A stretch of 64,000 bases of DNA. Source: JAJAZB01 sp965249815 (GTDB lineage: Bacteria > Bacteroidota > Bacteroidia > Cytophagales > Spirosomataceae). The notes under the pieces were generated by a model, which was not told where the DNA came from, ran no database searches, and worked only from the letters and a program-made list of their open reading frames with translations. This document shows positions 32,448-41,363 of this stretch, one piece after another (positions within the stretch are counted from its first letter, which is position 1; each line of letters starts with the position of its first letter). The translations under genes and the position numbers were made by a program. The stretch is taken from positions 496,001 through 560,000 of the forward strand of contig CBDFMV010000003.1 in the NCBI GenBank assembly GCA_965249815.1, written 5' to 3'.

Positions 32448-33944
32448 ATGAAACAACGTTCTACCCTTCTCCGCCGCGCGCGTACCTCCAGTCTTGTTTT
32501 TTTCACCGTCACTGGCGGCCTGCTGGTGGCTTACGCACCGCCACGCAACGACCTCGACGCGGTGTTTGCCCGCCTCAACGACGACGTGCTCCGCAATGGC
32601 CGCGCCTACGAAACCCTCGGCGAAGCCACGCGCAGCATCGGCCACCGCCTGACGGGCAGCACCAACGGCCGCCGCGCCGAAGAATACGCCCGCTGGCTGC
32701 TCGACAAGTACGGCTACGCCGACGCCCACTTCCAGCCCTTTGAGGTCGAAGCCTGGAGCCGCGACACCGTCACGCTGGCCATCGCGCCGGGCAAGAGCGA
32801 CAACTTCCGCGACGTGGCCACCGTGGCCCTGGCCCAGACGCCCGTGGACGCCAAAGTCAACGGCTACCTCGTGGACGTGGGCGACGGCCTGGAAGAAGAC
32901 TTCGAGGTCAAAAAAGACCTCATCCGGGGCCGCATGGTGCTCGCCAACATCGGGTTGCTGAAAGAACCCAGACTGCGCAAAAACCTCCACCGGAGCGAAA
33001 AAACGGCCCTCGCCATTCAGTACGGCGCGGCGGGCATCGTGATGGTCAACACCGTGCCGGGCGAAGTGCTGCTCACGGGCACGGCCTCGGTGACGGGGTC
33101 GCTGATTCCGATTCCGGCGGTGTGCGTGTCGCTCGAAAGTGGTCGGCAGATTCGCGACTGGATGCTCACCGAAAAACTGATGGCCTTCGTGGACATGCGC
33201 AACGTGAACCGCCCCGTGAAGGCCCGCAACGTGCTGGCAACGCTGAAAGGCCGCACGAAAGAGAAAATTGTCATCGGCGGGCACCTCGATTCGTGGGATT
33301 TGGCGACCGGGGCCGTCGACAACGGCATCGGCTCCTTCGCCGTGCTGGACGTGGCGCGGGCGTTCAAAGCGCTAAACCTCAAGCCCCGCCGCACCGTCGA
33401 ATTCGTGCTGTTCATGGGCGAAGAGCAGGGTTTGCTCGGCTCGAAAGCCTACGTGCGCGAAGCGGTGAAGGCCGGCACCCTCGACCAGATTCGCTGCATG
33501 GTCAACCTCGACATGACCAACAACCCCAAGGGCTTCAACGCCTCAGGCCGCAGCGAACTCGTGCCGCTGCTGACGGGCATCGGCGAGCGCATCAAGGCCC
33601 TCGACGGCGGGTTTGCCAACGTGATTGGCAACCAGGCCGGGCTGCACTCCGACCACCAGAGTTTCATGCTCGAAGGCGTGCCCACGCTCTCGCCCACCGG
33701 CGGCATTTCGCCCCAGGCCGCCGGGTGTTACCACGCCAACTGCGACCGCTTCGACCTGGTCAACCGCCCCGAACTCCAGAACACCGTGCGTTTCACAGCC
33801 ATGCTGCTCTACGCCCTCGCCGACGCGCCCGACTTGCCCACCAAGCGCTTTCCCAGCGACCAGACCCGCGATTTTCTGACTCGTCAGGGGCTGAAAGACC
33901 AGTTGATTCTGGGGAAAGACTGGCGGTGGGCCGAGGGGAAGTGA
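32448..33944 (+). CDS. M28 family metallopeptidase with PA domain
   Basis: This 498-residue secreted peptidase has a signal peptide (MKQRSTLLRRARTSSLVFFTV..), a protease-associated insert domain (AIQYGAAGIVMVNTVPGEV) and the M28 catalytic set: His and Asp in IGGHLDSWDLATGAVDNGIG, Glu-Glu in LFMGEEQGLLGSKAY, Asp in MVNLDMTNNPKG and His in AGLHSDHQSF. It is an aminopeptidase/carboxypeptidase-type exopeptidase of the periplasm or surface. Confidence 0.9.
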   Translation: MKQRSTLLRRARTSSLVFFTVTGGLLVAYAPPRNDLDAVFARLNDDVLRNGRAYETLGEATRSIGHRLTGSTNGRRAEEYARWLLDKYGYADAHFQPFEVEAWSRDTVTLAIAPGKSDNFRDVATVALAQTPVDAKVNGYLVDVGDGLEEDFEVKKDLIRGRMVLANIGLLKEPRLRKNLHRSEKTALAIQYGAAGIVMVNTVPGEVLLTGTASVTGSLIPIPAVCVSLESGRQIRDWMLTEKLMAFVDMRNVNRPVKARNVLATLKGRTKEKIVIGGHLDSWDLATGAVDNGIGSFAVLDVARAFKALNLKPRRTVEFVLFMGEEQGLLGSKAYVREAVKAGTLDQIRCMVNLDMTNNPKGFNASGRSELVPLLTGIGERIKALDGGFANVIGNQAGLHSDHQSFMLEGVPTLSPTGGISPQAAGCYHANCDRFDLVNRPELQNTVRFTAMLLYALADAPDLPTKRFPSDQTRDFLTRQGLKDQLILGKDWRWAEGK

Positions 33945-33983
33945 GTACCAAAAATCCGTACTTTTACCCAAAACCGAACGGAC

Positions 33984-34619
33984 ATGGATGTTGCAGAGAA
34001 AATTCGCCTGACCGAAGCGCAGGAAACCCTCCTGGCGCAGGGCGGCATCGTGGCGATTCCGGCGACGTGGGAGGAGTTTTGGGAATTCTTGCCGGAAACT
34101 CCCTACCGGGCCGAATACCACCACAACTCAATCCTCATCATGGGTTTAGCGGCTTTTATTCATGAACTGCTGGTCGGACAGCTTATTACGATCCTGACCA
34201 ATTTTTACAAAGGCAAGGGCTTTCTGGTGGCGGGTAGCAACGTGGGCGTTAAAACCGGCGGGGCAAAGCAAGGCTACTACAACCCCGACGTGACGGTGGT
34301 ACGGGACCTGCCCGAGTTTTGGGAGGCGTCCACGGCGGTCATTACCAACCCCTACCTGTTGGTTGAAGTGTTTTCTGAATCGACGTACCAGTACGACCTG
34401 ATGGAAAAACTTCTGGTGTACCAGCGCCTCGAAAGCCTGCGGGAGGTCGTGCTGGTGGACCGTTTCCGGCGGGAAGTCATTGTGGTGCGCCGCACGGACA
34501 ACCCCGACGTGTGGACGCAAACGTTTTACCGCCGCCCGGAGGCCACCGTGCGGATTGACGACGCGCTGGAAGTGCCGTTGGGTGACCTGTTCGCGGGTTT
34601 GCCGGAGGGGTTGGGGTAA
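33984..34619 (+). CDS. Uma2 family (DUF820) putative endonuclease
   Basis: This 211-residue protein has the Uma2 restriction-like core: TWEEFWEFLPETPYRAEYHHNSILIMG, YYNPDVTVVRD (catalytic Asp), and PYLLVEVFSESTYQYDLMEKLLVYQRL (the E-x-F/L-S-ES...K-x-x-x-Y signature). The fold is PD-(D/E)XK-like; biological role unknown. It follows the M28 gene by 39 nt and may be co-transcribed or have its own weak TACTTTTA box at about 33960. Confidence 0.85.
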   Translation: MDVAEKIRLTEAQETLLAQGGIVAIPATWEEFWEFLPETPYRAEYHHNSILIMGLAAFIHELLVGQLITILTNFYKGKGFLVAGSNVGVKTGGAKQGYYNPDVTVVRDLPEFWEASTAVITNPYLLVEVFSESTYQYDLMEKLLVYQRLESLREVVLVDRFRREVIVVRRTDNPDVWTQTFYRRPEATVRIDDALEVPLGDLFAGLPEGLG

Positions 34620-34626
34620 GAGCGCA

Positions 34627-34641
34627 CGAGTTGCAAACTCG
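34627..34641. repeat. Palindrome cgagttgcaaactcg
   Basis: A 6-3-6 palindrome sits just after the Uma2 stop. It shares the TTTGCAAA-type centre with elements at 35513, 35626 and 45268. Confidence 0.55.
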
Positions 34642-34730
34642 CGCGAGTGTGGGCGGTGAGCGGCCAAGGCTACGCGGGGTAGGCCAAAAATAATACTTCT
34701 GTATTGCTAAAAGTATTAAAATCAAGAAAA

Positions 34731-34757
34731 GGCCCGTCTTCGCGTAGATAACGGGCC
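34731..34757 (-). terminator. hicBA operon terminator
   Basis: On the reverse strand the stem ggcccgt/acgggcc with an 13-nt loop is followed by TTTTCTT; it lies 6 nt after the hicA stop. Confidence 0.75.
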
Positions 34758-34762
34758 ATTCG

Positions 34763-35002
34763 TTAGCAGTTTTTCTCAATCCACTCAAAGAAATATTCCT
34801 TGCTGTGGCCCATCGTTTCGAGGTTGGTCGCGATGTGAGCAAAGGGTATTTCCTTTTCCGAACCCCGGAAGATAATCGACTGAAAGCAGCCAGGGCACTT
34901 CCACTTGTGATGGGAAGTCCCCTTCTGGGATTTGAATTTACAGCCGTGCGCTTTAAGGAATCTCTCCCAACATCTCGTGGGAATCGGCCTGAATTGCCCC
35001 AT
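34763..35002 (-). CDS. hicA: HicA-type mRNA interferase toxin
   Basis: This 79-residue protein has the HicA dsRBD-like core RCWERFLKAHGCKFKSQKGTSHHKWKC with the catalytic His in SHH. It also has an unusual CxxC pair (KCPGC) where most HicA proteins continue the strand. It overlaps hicB by one base (TGATG), so it is the second gene of an antitoxin-first operon. Confidence 0.85.
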   Translation of the reverse strand: MGQFRPIPTRCWERFLKAHGCKFKSQKGTSHHKWKCPGCFQSIIFRGSEKEIPFAHIATNLETMGHSKEYFFEWIEKNC

Positions 35003-35415
35003 CAGACAGTTATGGCTTGTTGATGGATTGGCGTGTCAGCGGGAAGGTTGAAGTTCCTTAGAATGCCGTCTTTATCGACGTAAGCGCTGTTGGTGAACTC
35101 TCGCTCATGGCTGTGTCCCTGGAGTGACCAGCCCAGTTTACTCAGTTGTTGAAACGCTTCGCCCTCTGATGAACGGACAATGCTCTCGAAAAAATCGTCA
35201 ATCACTACGTTTATAAGCATATCCATCGCCTCTTCCACGGTGTTGCCATAAGCGGATAAATTCATACTGGGCACATAAACGATGATGTGACCATGATCTT
35301 CAAAGTAAAAAGTATTGAACCCGGCTTCCACCCGACCCGGCTTACCAAAATAAACGTTGAGCCAGTTTTGCTTATGCAGGGGGGTATATTGTGTGAGTTC
35401 GTGAAAGACGCCCAT
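35002..35415 (-). CDS. hicB: HicB-type antitoxin
   Basis: The 137-residue protein has a HicB fold, with FNTFYFEDHGHIIVYVPSMNLSAYGNTVEEAMDMLINVVIDDFF as the central partially degraded RNase H-like domain. The ATG at 35415 (MGVFHELTQYTPLHK) is 47 nt downstream of a TACATTTG promoter box. It neutralises HicA and probably represses the operon. Confidence 0.82.
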   Translation of the reverse strand: MGVFHELTQYTPLHKQNWLNVYFGKPGRVEAGFNTFYFEDHGHIIVYVPSMNLSAYGNTVEEAMDMLINVVIDDFFESIVRSSEGEAFQQLSKLGWSLQGHSHEREFTNSAYVDKDGILRNFNLPADTPIHQQAITV

Positions 35416-35461
35416 AGTTTCAAAAAGTCTATCAGAGCCAGGCGACCCTGGCCTCATTGCT

Positions 35462-35469
35462 CAAATGTA
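35462..35469 (-). promoter_or_regulatory. -7 box of the hicBA promoter
   Basis: TACATTTG on the reverse strand matches TAnnTTTG and places the start of transcription about 40 nt before the hicB ATG. Confidence 0.6.
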
Positions 35470-35734
35470 GAGTATAACGCTTTTCGCGCAAAATTTATTC
35501 CCCGGTTGTTCGGAGTTTGCAACTCTGAACCTTACCTGCAACGAATTTGTAAATCGTACTTAGGGGCAGTGAAGCGACTTGGTAGGCCAACGGGATCCCC
35601 CGCAGTCGCTCACACCACGCTCGCCCCGATTTGAAATCGGTGCGCAAACAGAACCGCATCTCAGACGCCAGCCCACGACCGCCCCAATTGCAAATCGGTG
35701 CGATCCGCAGAGAGCCGCACAACTATTTCGGCAA
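35470..35734. other. Gene-free region with degenerate TTTGCAAA-type palindromes
   Basis: Between hicB and the sugar isomerase-like gene there is no credible gene. The stretch holds gagtttgcaactc (35513-35525), a perfect ccgatttgaaatcgg (35626-35640), and a 22-bp direct repeat gccccgatttgaaatcggtg (35623-35644, copy 35681-35702, 19 of 22 identical). These look like remnants of a repeat family. Confidence 0.6.
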
Positions 35735-35769
35735 AAAGCCGCTCCGGTTCTTCCGGGGCGGCTTTTTGT
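35735..35769 (-). terminator. Terminator of the sugar isomerase-like gene
   Basis: The stem aaaaagccgctccgg/ccggggcggcttttt (one mismatch) ends in T5 on the reverse strand. It lies 26 nt after the stop at 35795. Confidence 0.82.
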
Positions 35770-35794
35770 CGAAAAATCAAGCCTTAACGCCGCG

Positions 35795-36829
35795 TCAGCT
35801 CAGGGCTTTCCGGCAGTACTCCACGCATCTTTTTACTTCGGCCACGGAGGTCGAGCCTGTCGGGATTTGGTATTCGAGTTCCACGGCGGCGGGGAAAGTG
35901 TATTTCTGTTCGCGCATCAGGTTGAGCACCTCCGTCAGGGGCGTGTCGCCCTGGCCCCAGGGCAGGTTGCCCTTGCCGTGGGCGGGGTTTTGCCGGTCTT
36001 TGATGTGCATGCTGGCGATGCGGTCGTGCTTGGCGCGGACGAGGCCCAGCGGGTCGGGCTGCCCGGCGGCGACGTAGTGGCCGAGGTCGAAATTCATCGC
36101 GTTGGCGGGCGATTGGGCCAGGGCAGTGTCCCAGAACGTCGGCGTTTGCTGCTCGTGGCCGTGGTAGCCCACGCGCAGGCCGTACTTCTCGGCGGCTTTC
36201 CCCAATTTCAGCGTGTGGGCGTCGTTGGCGGGGTGTTCGAGGGTCACCTGATTGGCCCCCAGCGCTTTGGCCGCCCGCAGGCCGTAGTCGATGTCGGCGT
36301 CGGTGGCCTGCATCCCGAAGGCGTCGGGTTTGAAGCCATAGATCGTGACGCCCGCCTGGTTGTACATTTTCCGCACCTGCTCGAATTTGGCTATCGGGGC
36401 CGAAAGCCGCCACTTCGTTACTTCCTCCCGGTACGCTTTCATTTTCGCGTCGGCTTCGGCGAGGGTTTTCTGCTCGTCGTCGGTGAGGGACTGGTTTTCG
36501 CGGCGCTTGCGCATGAGGGGAAACAGCGAGCGCATGTCCACCGTGTTTTTGGGTGCCCCGGCAAACGACTCGGCGGGGCCACCCATGAGTTCGATGGCAC
36601 TGATGCCGCTGTCGAGCACGTACTTCAGCGTGGCTTCGGCGCTCTGGTCGGGCATGTCGCGGAAAGAGTACGTGATGCACCCAACCTGAACGCCGTTGAT
36701 GAGCGAAGCGGGTTCGCCGAGGCGGCGAATGAGGGCCGGAGCGGCGAACAGGCGGTTGGTGCCGAGTACGGCCCCGGAAACGAGCGCGGCTGAGGTGCCC
36801 AGGAAATGACGACGGGTTTGCTTTTTCAT
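35795..36829 (-). CDS. Secreted sugar phosphate isomerase/epimerase family protein (TIM barrel)
   Basis: This 344-residue protein starts with a Tat signal (MKKQTRRHFLGTSAALVSG) and has the xylose isomerase-like TIM-barrel pattern: GVQVGCITYSFRD, GISAIELMGGP, VTLEHPANDAHT, LRVGYHGHEQQ, MNFDLGHYVAAGQ, SMHIKDRQ and PAAVELEYQ, with Glu/His/Asp metal ligands at strand ends. Proteins of this kind in Bacteroidota are linked to sugar catabolism; the substrate is unknown. Confidence 0.88.
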   Translation of the reverse strand: MKKQTRRHFLGTSAALVSGAVLGTNRLFAAPALIRRLGEPASLINGVQVGCITYSFRDMPDQSAEATLKYVLDSGISAIELMGGPAESFAGAPKNTVDMRSLFPLMRKRRENQSLTDDEQKTLAEADAKMKAYREEVTKWRLSAPIAKFEQVRKMYNQAGVTIYGFKPDAFGMQATDADIDYGLRAAKALGANQVTLEHPANDAHTLKLGKAAEKYGLRVGYHGHEQQTPTFWDTALAQSPANAMNFDLGHYVAAGQPDPLGLVRAKHDRIASMHIKDRQNPAHGKGNLPWGQGDTPLTEVLNLMREQKYTFPAAVELEYQIPTGSTSVAEVKRCVEYCRKALS

Positions 36830-36960
36830 GGCAAAGAGGTTGAGGAGTGAAGAAGCCGGTTTTTCGATGAAAAACCGGGACGTCGATAACGCATCAAAGA
36901 AACGGGAAATTCTTGAAGTGGCGTTTCGCCTGTCGGCCGTAGTCCGTGGCTTTTGCCAGA

Positions 36961-37080
36961 AAGCTTAACAAAGTTTGTCATCCAGAGCGCAGCGAAGGAC
37001 CTTTTTGGCAGGGAGGTACGGTGCCTGTTAACCAAAAAGGTCCTTCGCTGCGCTCTGGATGACACGACTTTGTTAAGCTT
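36961..37080. repeat. Nearly perfect 47-bp inverted repeat (aagcttaacaaagtttgtca)
   Basis: Arms 36961-37008 and 37032-37080 pair over their whole length apart from one indel region, around a 23-nt loop. They contain catccagagcgcagcgaagg, a word seen between genes in many Bacteroidota. The element fills much of the 312-nt gap between two leftward genes. Confidence 0.88.
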
Positions 37081-37141
37081 TTGGGTAGAGCGGTACAAAA
37101 CGGTCCGAGCCGCAGAACGGTCCGAGCCGCAGAGCCGCAAC

Positions 37142-39007
37142 TCACCTCCCGTTCCGCCCCTTCGAGGCCAGCAGCCCCGCCGGCACAGAGAGTTCGCCCG
37201 TTTGCGGGTCGATGAGGCCGTTGCGCTCGTCTTCGATGTTGGTGGCCTGCGTGTACACGTCCCCGGCGATGGACCGCAGGCGGAGTTCCTGTTTGAAAAG
37301 CCGGATGCGTTCGGCCCGCTCGGTGGCGTCCTGGGGGCCGCCGTAGTCGGGAAAGCCGAAGCCGCCCCACTCGCTCACGATCAGTGGCACTTGTTTTCGG
37401 TAAAAAAACGGGTCGCCCACCACGAGCGGGAAGGCCGCCACGCCTTCCGTCTGGCCCGCCACGAGGCGGTCGAGCACGTCACGCCAGCGGTCCACGTCGG
37501 GCGTGTAGAGGTGGGCCGTGAGCAAGTCGGATTTGAGCCGCCCTTCGCACGAAATGTGGTGCCAGCCGTCGTTGTCCACCACCAGAAACTGCGGGTGGTG
37601 AAGCTGCATGTAGTGGTAGGTGTCGGTGATGTACCGGCGGGTTTCGGCGTTGGTGGCGATGTCCTGCGCGCCCCAGTCTTCGTTGTACAAACTCCAGATC
37701 ACCACCGACGGGTTGGCTTCAATCAAACTCAGCATCCGGAGGAGTTCGGCGCGGTGGTTTTCGCGGCTTTTCTGGTTCGAACTGTGCGGGCTGGGCACTT
37801 CCACCCAGAGCAGCAGGCCCATTTCGTCGGCGAGGTTATAGATGCGCGGGTCCACCCCGGCGATGTGAACGCGCACGAGGTTGCAGCCGAGGGCTTTCAT
37901 GGCGAAAAAGTGCCGCCGGATTTCTTCGTAGGTGGCCGTGCCGGGCTGGTAGAGAATGCCGTCGAGGTAAATCGGCTGGTTGTTGAGGTACACGTAGCGC
38001 CCACGGGCTTCGACTTTTCGCAGGCCAAAATTGGCCTCGATCTGCGCCGGGTAGCCGTTTTGGTCGATCAACTGGGCCACGAGCCGGTACAGGGTTGGCT
38101 TTTCGGGCGACCATAGCTTTGCGCCGGGCACCTCGACGACCACCCGCTGCATTTTCTGCCCGGCTTCGAGGCGGAGCGGGAAATCCGACAAGGCGATGGG
38201 TTTTTTCGCCGCCCGTTTGCCCCGCCCGAACACCTGGAGCCGGAGTGTGTAATCGCCGGGGTCGTGGATGCGCGTGGTCACGTTGATGCGCACGAGGCTG
38301 TCTTCGACGGTGGCCATCACGCCGAGGCGCGAACGGAGGCGGTTGCGCTCGACGGTTTCGAGCCACACGCTCCGCACGGCCCCGGTGTAGGTATGGTACC
38401 AGATGCCGCCGCGTTTGTACACATGCGACTCCTGCTTGCCGCGCGGCAGGTCGGCGTCCATCGTGTCGACGATGCGCACGGTAAGCCGGTTGACGGGCTT
38501 CAGGAATTCGTCGGAAAGTTCGTAGGAAAACGACGTGTATTCGCCGTAGTGGGTTTCTTCGCCCTCGATGGTGCTGAGCGGATGCCCGTTGAGCCATACG
38601 CGGGTTTCGTAACCGCAGGCCCCGAACGTGAGCTGAAACATGGCTTTCACCGCCGATTCGACCCGCTTAGGCAACGGAAAATCGCGCTCGTACCACACCA
38701 CCACCTTGTCCTGCCAGGTCGCCGACGCCGACTGCTCTTTGGCCTCGGCCAGGTGCGATTCCACCGAACCGGGCCAGTGGGCGGTGCGGTCGTAGTTGTG
38801 CCCGAGGTACCAGCTTTGTTCAAGCCCCTGGTCGCTGACGTCGTGGGCAAAGCGCCAGTCGCCGTCGAGCAGCAGGTGGCTGGTCGGGCGCAGCACGGTG
38901 CGGGGCAGGGGGTTTTCCTCGTCGCCCCGCGTGGCGGCGTGGGTTTCTTCGAGGGTTTTGGCAAAACTGAAATTCGGGTGCTGGGGCTTCTGGGTTTGTG
39001 GTTTCAT
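37142..39007 (-). CDS. Glycoside hydrolase family 2 enzyme (beta-glucuronidase/galactosidase-like)
   Basis: This 621-residue protein has the GH2 domain order: jelly-roll sugar-binding (LLLDGDWRFAHDVSDQG, FGACGYETRVWLNGHPL), immunoglobulin-like domain and TIM barrel. The acid/base Glu is in VIWSLYNEDWGAQ and the nucleophile in VPLIVSEWGGFG. No signal peptide is seen; the ATG at 39007 (MKPQTQKPQHPNFSF) or one at 39025 may be used. It hydrolyses beta-linked glycosides. It lies upstream of the isomerase-like gene in the same direction. Confidence 0.9.
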   Translation of the reverse strand: MKPQTQKPQHPNFSFAKTLEETHAATRGDEENPLPRTVLRPTSHLLLDGDWRFAHDVSDQGLEQSWYLGHNYDRTAHWPGSVESHLAEAKEQSASATWQDKVVVWYERDFPLPKRVESAVKAMFQLTFGACGYETRVWLNGHPLSTIEGEETHYGEYTSFSYELSDEFLKPVNRLTVRIVDTMDADLPRGKQESHVYKRGGIWYHTYTGAVRSVWLETVERNRLRSRLGVMATVEDSLVRINVTTRIHDPGDYTLRLQVFGRGKRAAKKPIALSDFPLRLEAGQKMQRVVVEVPGAKLWSPEKPTLYRLVAQLIDQNGYPAQIEANFGLRKVEARGRYVYLNNQPIYLDGILYQPGTATYEEIRRHFFAMKALGCNLVRVHIAGVDPRIYNLADEMGLLLWVEVPSPHSSNQKSRENHRAELLRMLSLIEANPSVVIWSLYNEDWGAQDIATNAETRRYITDTYHYMQLHHPQFLVVDNDGWHHISCEGRLKSDLLTAHLYTPDVDRWRDVLDRLVAGQTEGVAAFPLVVGDPFFYRKQVPLIVSEWGGFGFPDYGGPQDATERAERIRLFKQELRLRSIAGDVYTQATNIEDERNGLIDPQTGELSVPAGLLASKGRNGR

Positions 39008-39122
39008 CGGGTAAAGAGGGATCATCCACCGCTTTCTCGGTGCGGCAACAGCCCGACGCACACGAAAAAAACGTGCCGATGACTTGCCGCTGTTATCTTT
39101 CGGGAAAACCTCAGCCTGTTTT

Positions 39123-40820
39123 ATGAAAAAACGAGTCCGCATCGGATGCCTGCTTTTGCTGGCGGGCCTGACTGCCCAGGCCCAGGACCGCCTCACGGGC
39201 AAAGCCTTCGCCACCCGCGCCGTGGTCATGGCCCGGCACGGGATGGCCTGCACCTCGCACCCGCTCTCGACCCAGGCCGCCATCGAGGTGCTGCGGGCGG
39301 GCGGCAACGCCATCGACGCGGCCCTGGCCGCCAACGCGATGGAGGGCGTCGTCGAACCGCACATGAACGGCATCGGCGGGGATCTGTTCGCCCTCGTCTG
39401 GGAGGCGAAAACGAAAACACTCCACGGCCTCAACGCATCCGGGCGCTCGCCGTATTCGCTCACGCTGGCCGAACTCCAGCGCCGGGGCCTCACGCACATC
39501 CCCGCCAGCGGACCGCTGCCCGTGTCGGTGCCGGGCTGCGTGGACGGCTGGTTTGCGTTGCACAAAAAGTTCGGAAAACTGCCGATGGAGCGCCTGCTCG
39601 CGCCCGCCATCCGCTACGCCCGCGAGGGCTACGCCGTGCACGACGAAGCCGCGTTTTACTGGAAAAACATGGTGGCGCAATTCGGGAAATTTCCCAACGT
39701 GCTGGCCACCTACGCGCCCAGCGGTGCCGCGCCGAAACGGGGCGAGATTTTCAAAAATCCGGCCCTGGCCAACACGCTGGAAAAAATCGCCAACGGGGGC
39801 CGCGACGCGTTTTACAAAGGCGACATCGCCCGCACCATCGACGCGTTCATGAAACAGCAGGGCGGTTTTCTGAGCTACCGCGATTTGGCCGAGCATAGTT
39901 CGGAGTGGGTGCAGCCGGTTTCGACCAACTACCGGGGCTACGACGTGTGGGAACTGCCGCCCAACGGCCAGGGCATCGCCGTGCTGCAAATGCTCAACCT
40001 GCTCGAAGGCTACGATTTCTCGAAAATCCCCTGGGGCAGCGCCGAGCACGTCCACCGATTTGTGGAGGCCAAAAAAGTGGTGTTTGAAGACCGCGCCCGG
40101 TACTACGCTGACCCGGCTTTTGCCAAAATTCCGGTGCAGGAACTCATCTCGAAACCCTACGCCGCCGAGCGCCGCAAGCTCATCGCTACCGACCGCGCCG
40201 CCACCCGCTTCGACGCGGGCAACCCCGCCCTGAAAGACGGCGACACGATTTTCCTGACCACCGCCGACGAAGAGGGCAACATGGTCGCGCTGATTCAGAG
40301 CAACTACCGGGGGTTCGGCTCGGGCATGGTGCCCGACGGCCTCGGGTTCACGCTCCAGAACCGGGGCGAAATGTACAGCCTCGTGGAAGGCCAGAACAAC
40401 ACCTACGCGCCGCACAAACGGCCCTTTCACACGATTATTCCGGCCTTCGTGACCAAAGACGGGCAACCCTTCCTGAGTTTCGGCGTGATGGGCGGGAGTT
40501 TTCAGCCGCTCGGCCACGTGCAAATCATCATGAACATCGTCGATTTTGGCATGAATCCCCAGGAAGCCGGCGATGCCCCGCGCATCGACCACCAGGGTTC
40601 GTCGGAGCCAACGGGCGAACGAACGACGGGGCCGGGCGTGATCACGCTCGAATCGGGTTTTCCCTACGAAACCATCCGCGAGTTGATGGTGAAAGGCCAC
40701 CAGATCGGCTACGCACTCGGGTTATACGGCGGCTACCAGGCGATTCTGTTCGACGCCAAAAACCGCGTGTACCACGGCGCGAGCGACGCCCGGAAAGACG
40801 GACAGGCGGCGGGATTCTAA
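39123..40820 (+). CDS. Gamma-glutamyltransferase-like Ntn hydrolase
   Basis: This 565-residue secreted protein has a signal peptide (MKKRVRIGCLLLLAGLTAQAQ) and the GGT N-terminus GMACTSHPLSTQAAIEVLRAGGNAIDAALAAN...GIGGDLFALVW. The autoprocessing nucleophile Thr would be in KDGDTIFLTTADEEGNMVAL. The C-terminal half keeps SFGVMGGSFQPLGHVQIIMN. It would cleave gamma-glutamyl compounds such as glutathione in the periplasm. TATCTTTC at 39094-39101 is one base off the promoter consensus. Confidence 0.9.
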   Translation: MKKRVRIGCLLLLAGLTAQAQDRLTGKAFATRAVVMARHGMACTSHPLSTQAAIEVLRAGGNAIDAALAANAMEGVVEPHMNGIGGDLFALVWEAKTKTLHGLNASGRSPYSLTLAELQRRGLTHIPASGPLPVSVPGCVDGWFALHKKFGKLPMERLLAPAIRYAREGYAVHDEAAFYWKNMVAQFGKFPNVLATYAPSGAAPKRGEIFKNPALANTLEKIANGGRDAFYKGDIARTIDAFMKQQGGFLSYRDLAEHSSEWVQPVSTNYRGYDVWELPPNGQGIAVLQMLNLLEGYDFSKIPWGSAEHVHRFVEAKKVVFEDRARYYADPAFAKIPVQELISKPYAAERRKLIATDRAATRFDAGNPALKDGDTIFLTTADEEGNMVALIQSNYRGFGSGMVPDGLGFTLQNRGEMYSLVEGQNNTYAPHKRPFHTIIPAFVTKDGQPFLSFGVMGGSFQPLGHVQIIMNIVDFGMNPQEAGDAPRIDHQGSSEPTGERTTGPGVITLESGFPYETIRELMVKGHQIGYALGLYGGYQAILFDAKNRVYHGASDARKDGQAAGF

Positions 40821-40841
40821 ATCAAGATTTTTTATAAACCC

Positions 40842-41270
40842 ATGAAAACCAGTTTCCTGTCAACGCTTTACCTACTCGCCGCCTTCGTCCTGACCGCTTC
40901 CCAACCACCCGCCCGGCCCGGTGCCGAAGGCTACGTGTTTGAACGCGACGCCGAGGTAGCCAAACCCGGTCCCGGTCCGCACCAGGGGTTGGGCAACACC
41001 GTCGGGTATGCGTTTTTCGAGAAAGCGCCCGGTTACAAGTTTTCGTTCCGGAAACGTGTGCTGCACCCCGGCGCGTCGATTGGCTACCACAAGCAGGAAA
41101 TCGACGAGGTGTACTACATCGTCGGCGGCACGGGCGTGATGACCATCAACGGAAACGAAATGCCCGTGAAACCCGGCGACGCCATCCTGACCCGCCCCGG
41201 CAGTTCGCACGGCCTGGTGCAAACCGGCACGGAAGACCTGACGGTGATCATCACGTACGAAAAGCGGTAG
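40842..41270 (+). CDS. Secreted cupin domain protein
   Basis: The 142-residue protein has a signal peptide (MKTSFLSTLYLLAAFVLTAS) and one cupin domain: LHPGASIGYHKQEIDEVYYIVGGTGVMTING and PGDAILTRPGSSHGLVQTG carry the usual His/Glu metal positions. It starts 21 nt after the gamma-glutamyltransferase-like gene, suggesting an operon. Substrate unknown. Confidence 0.85.
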   Translation: MKTSFLSTLYLLAAFVLTASQPPARPGAEGYVFERDAEVAKPGPGPHQGLGNTVGYAFFEKAPGYKFSFRKRVLHPGASIGYHKQEIDEVYYIVGGTGVMTINGNEMPVKPGDAILTRPGSSHGLVQTGTEDLTVIITYEKR

Positions 41271-41363
41271 GGCGCGCGAAAAAGGTGTTTCTCCAATTCG
41301 CAACCCTTTGCCCAAACACCCCGTTTTGGTTACGTTTCACGTTGGATTTTCCGCACGCCGACC

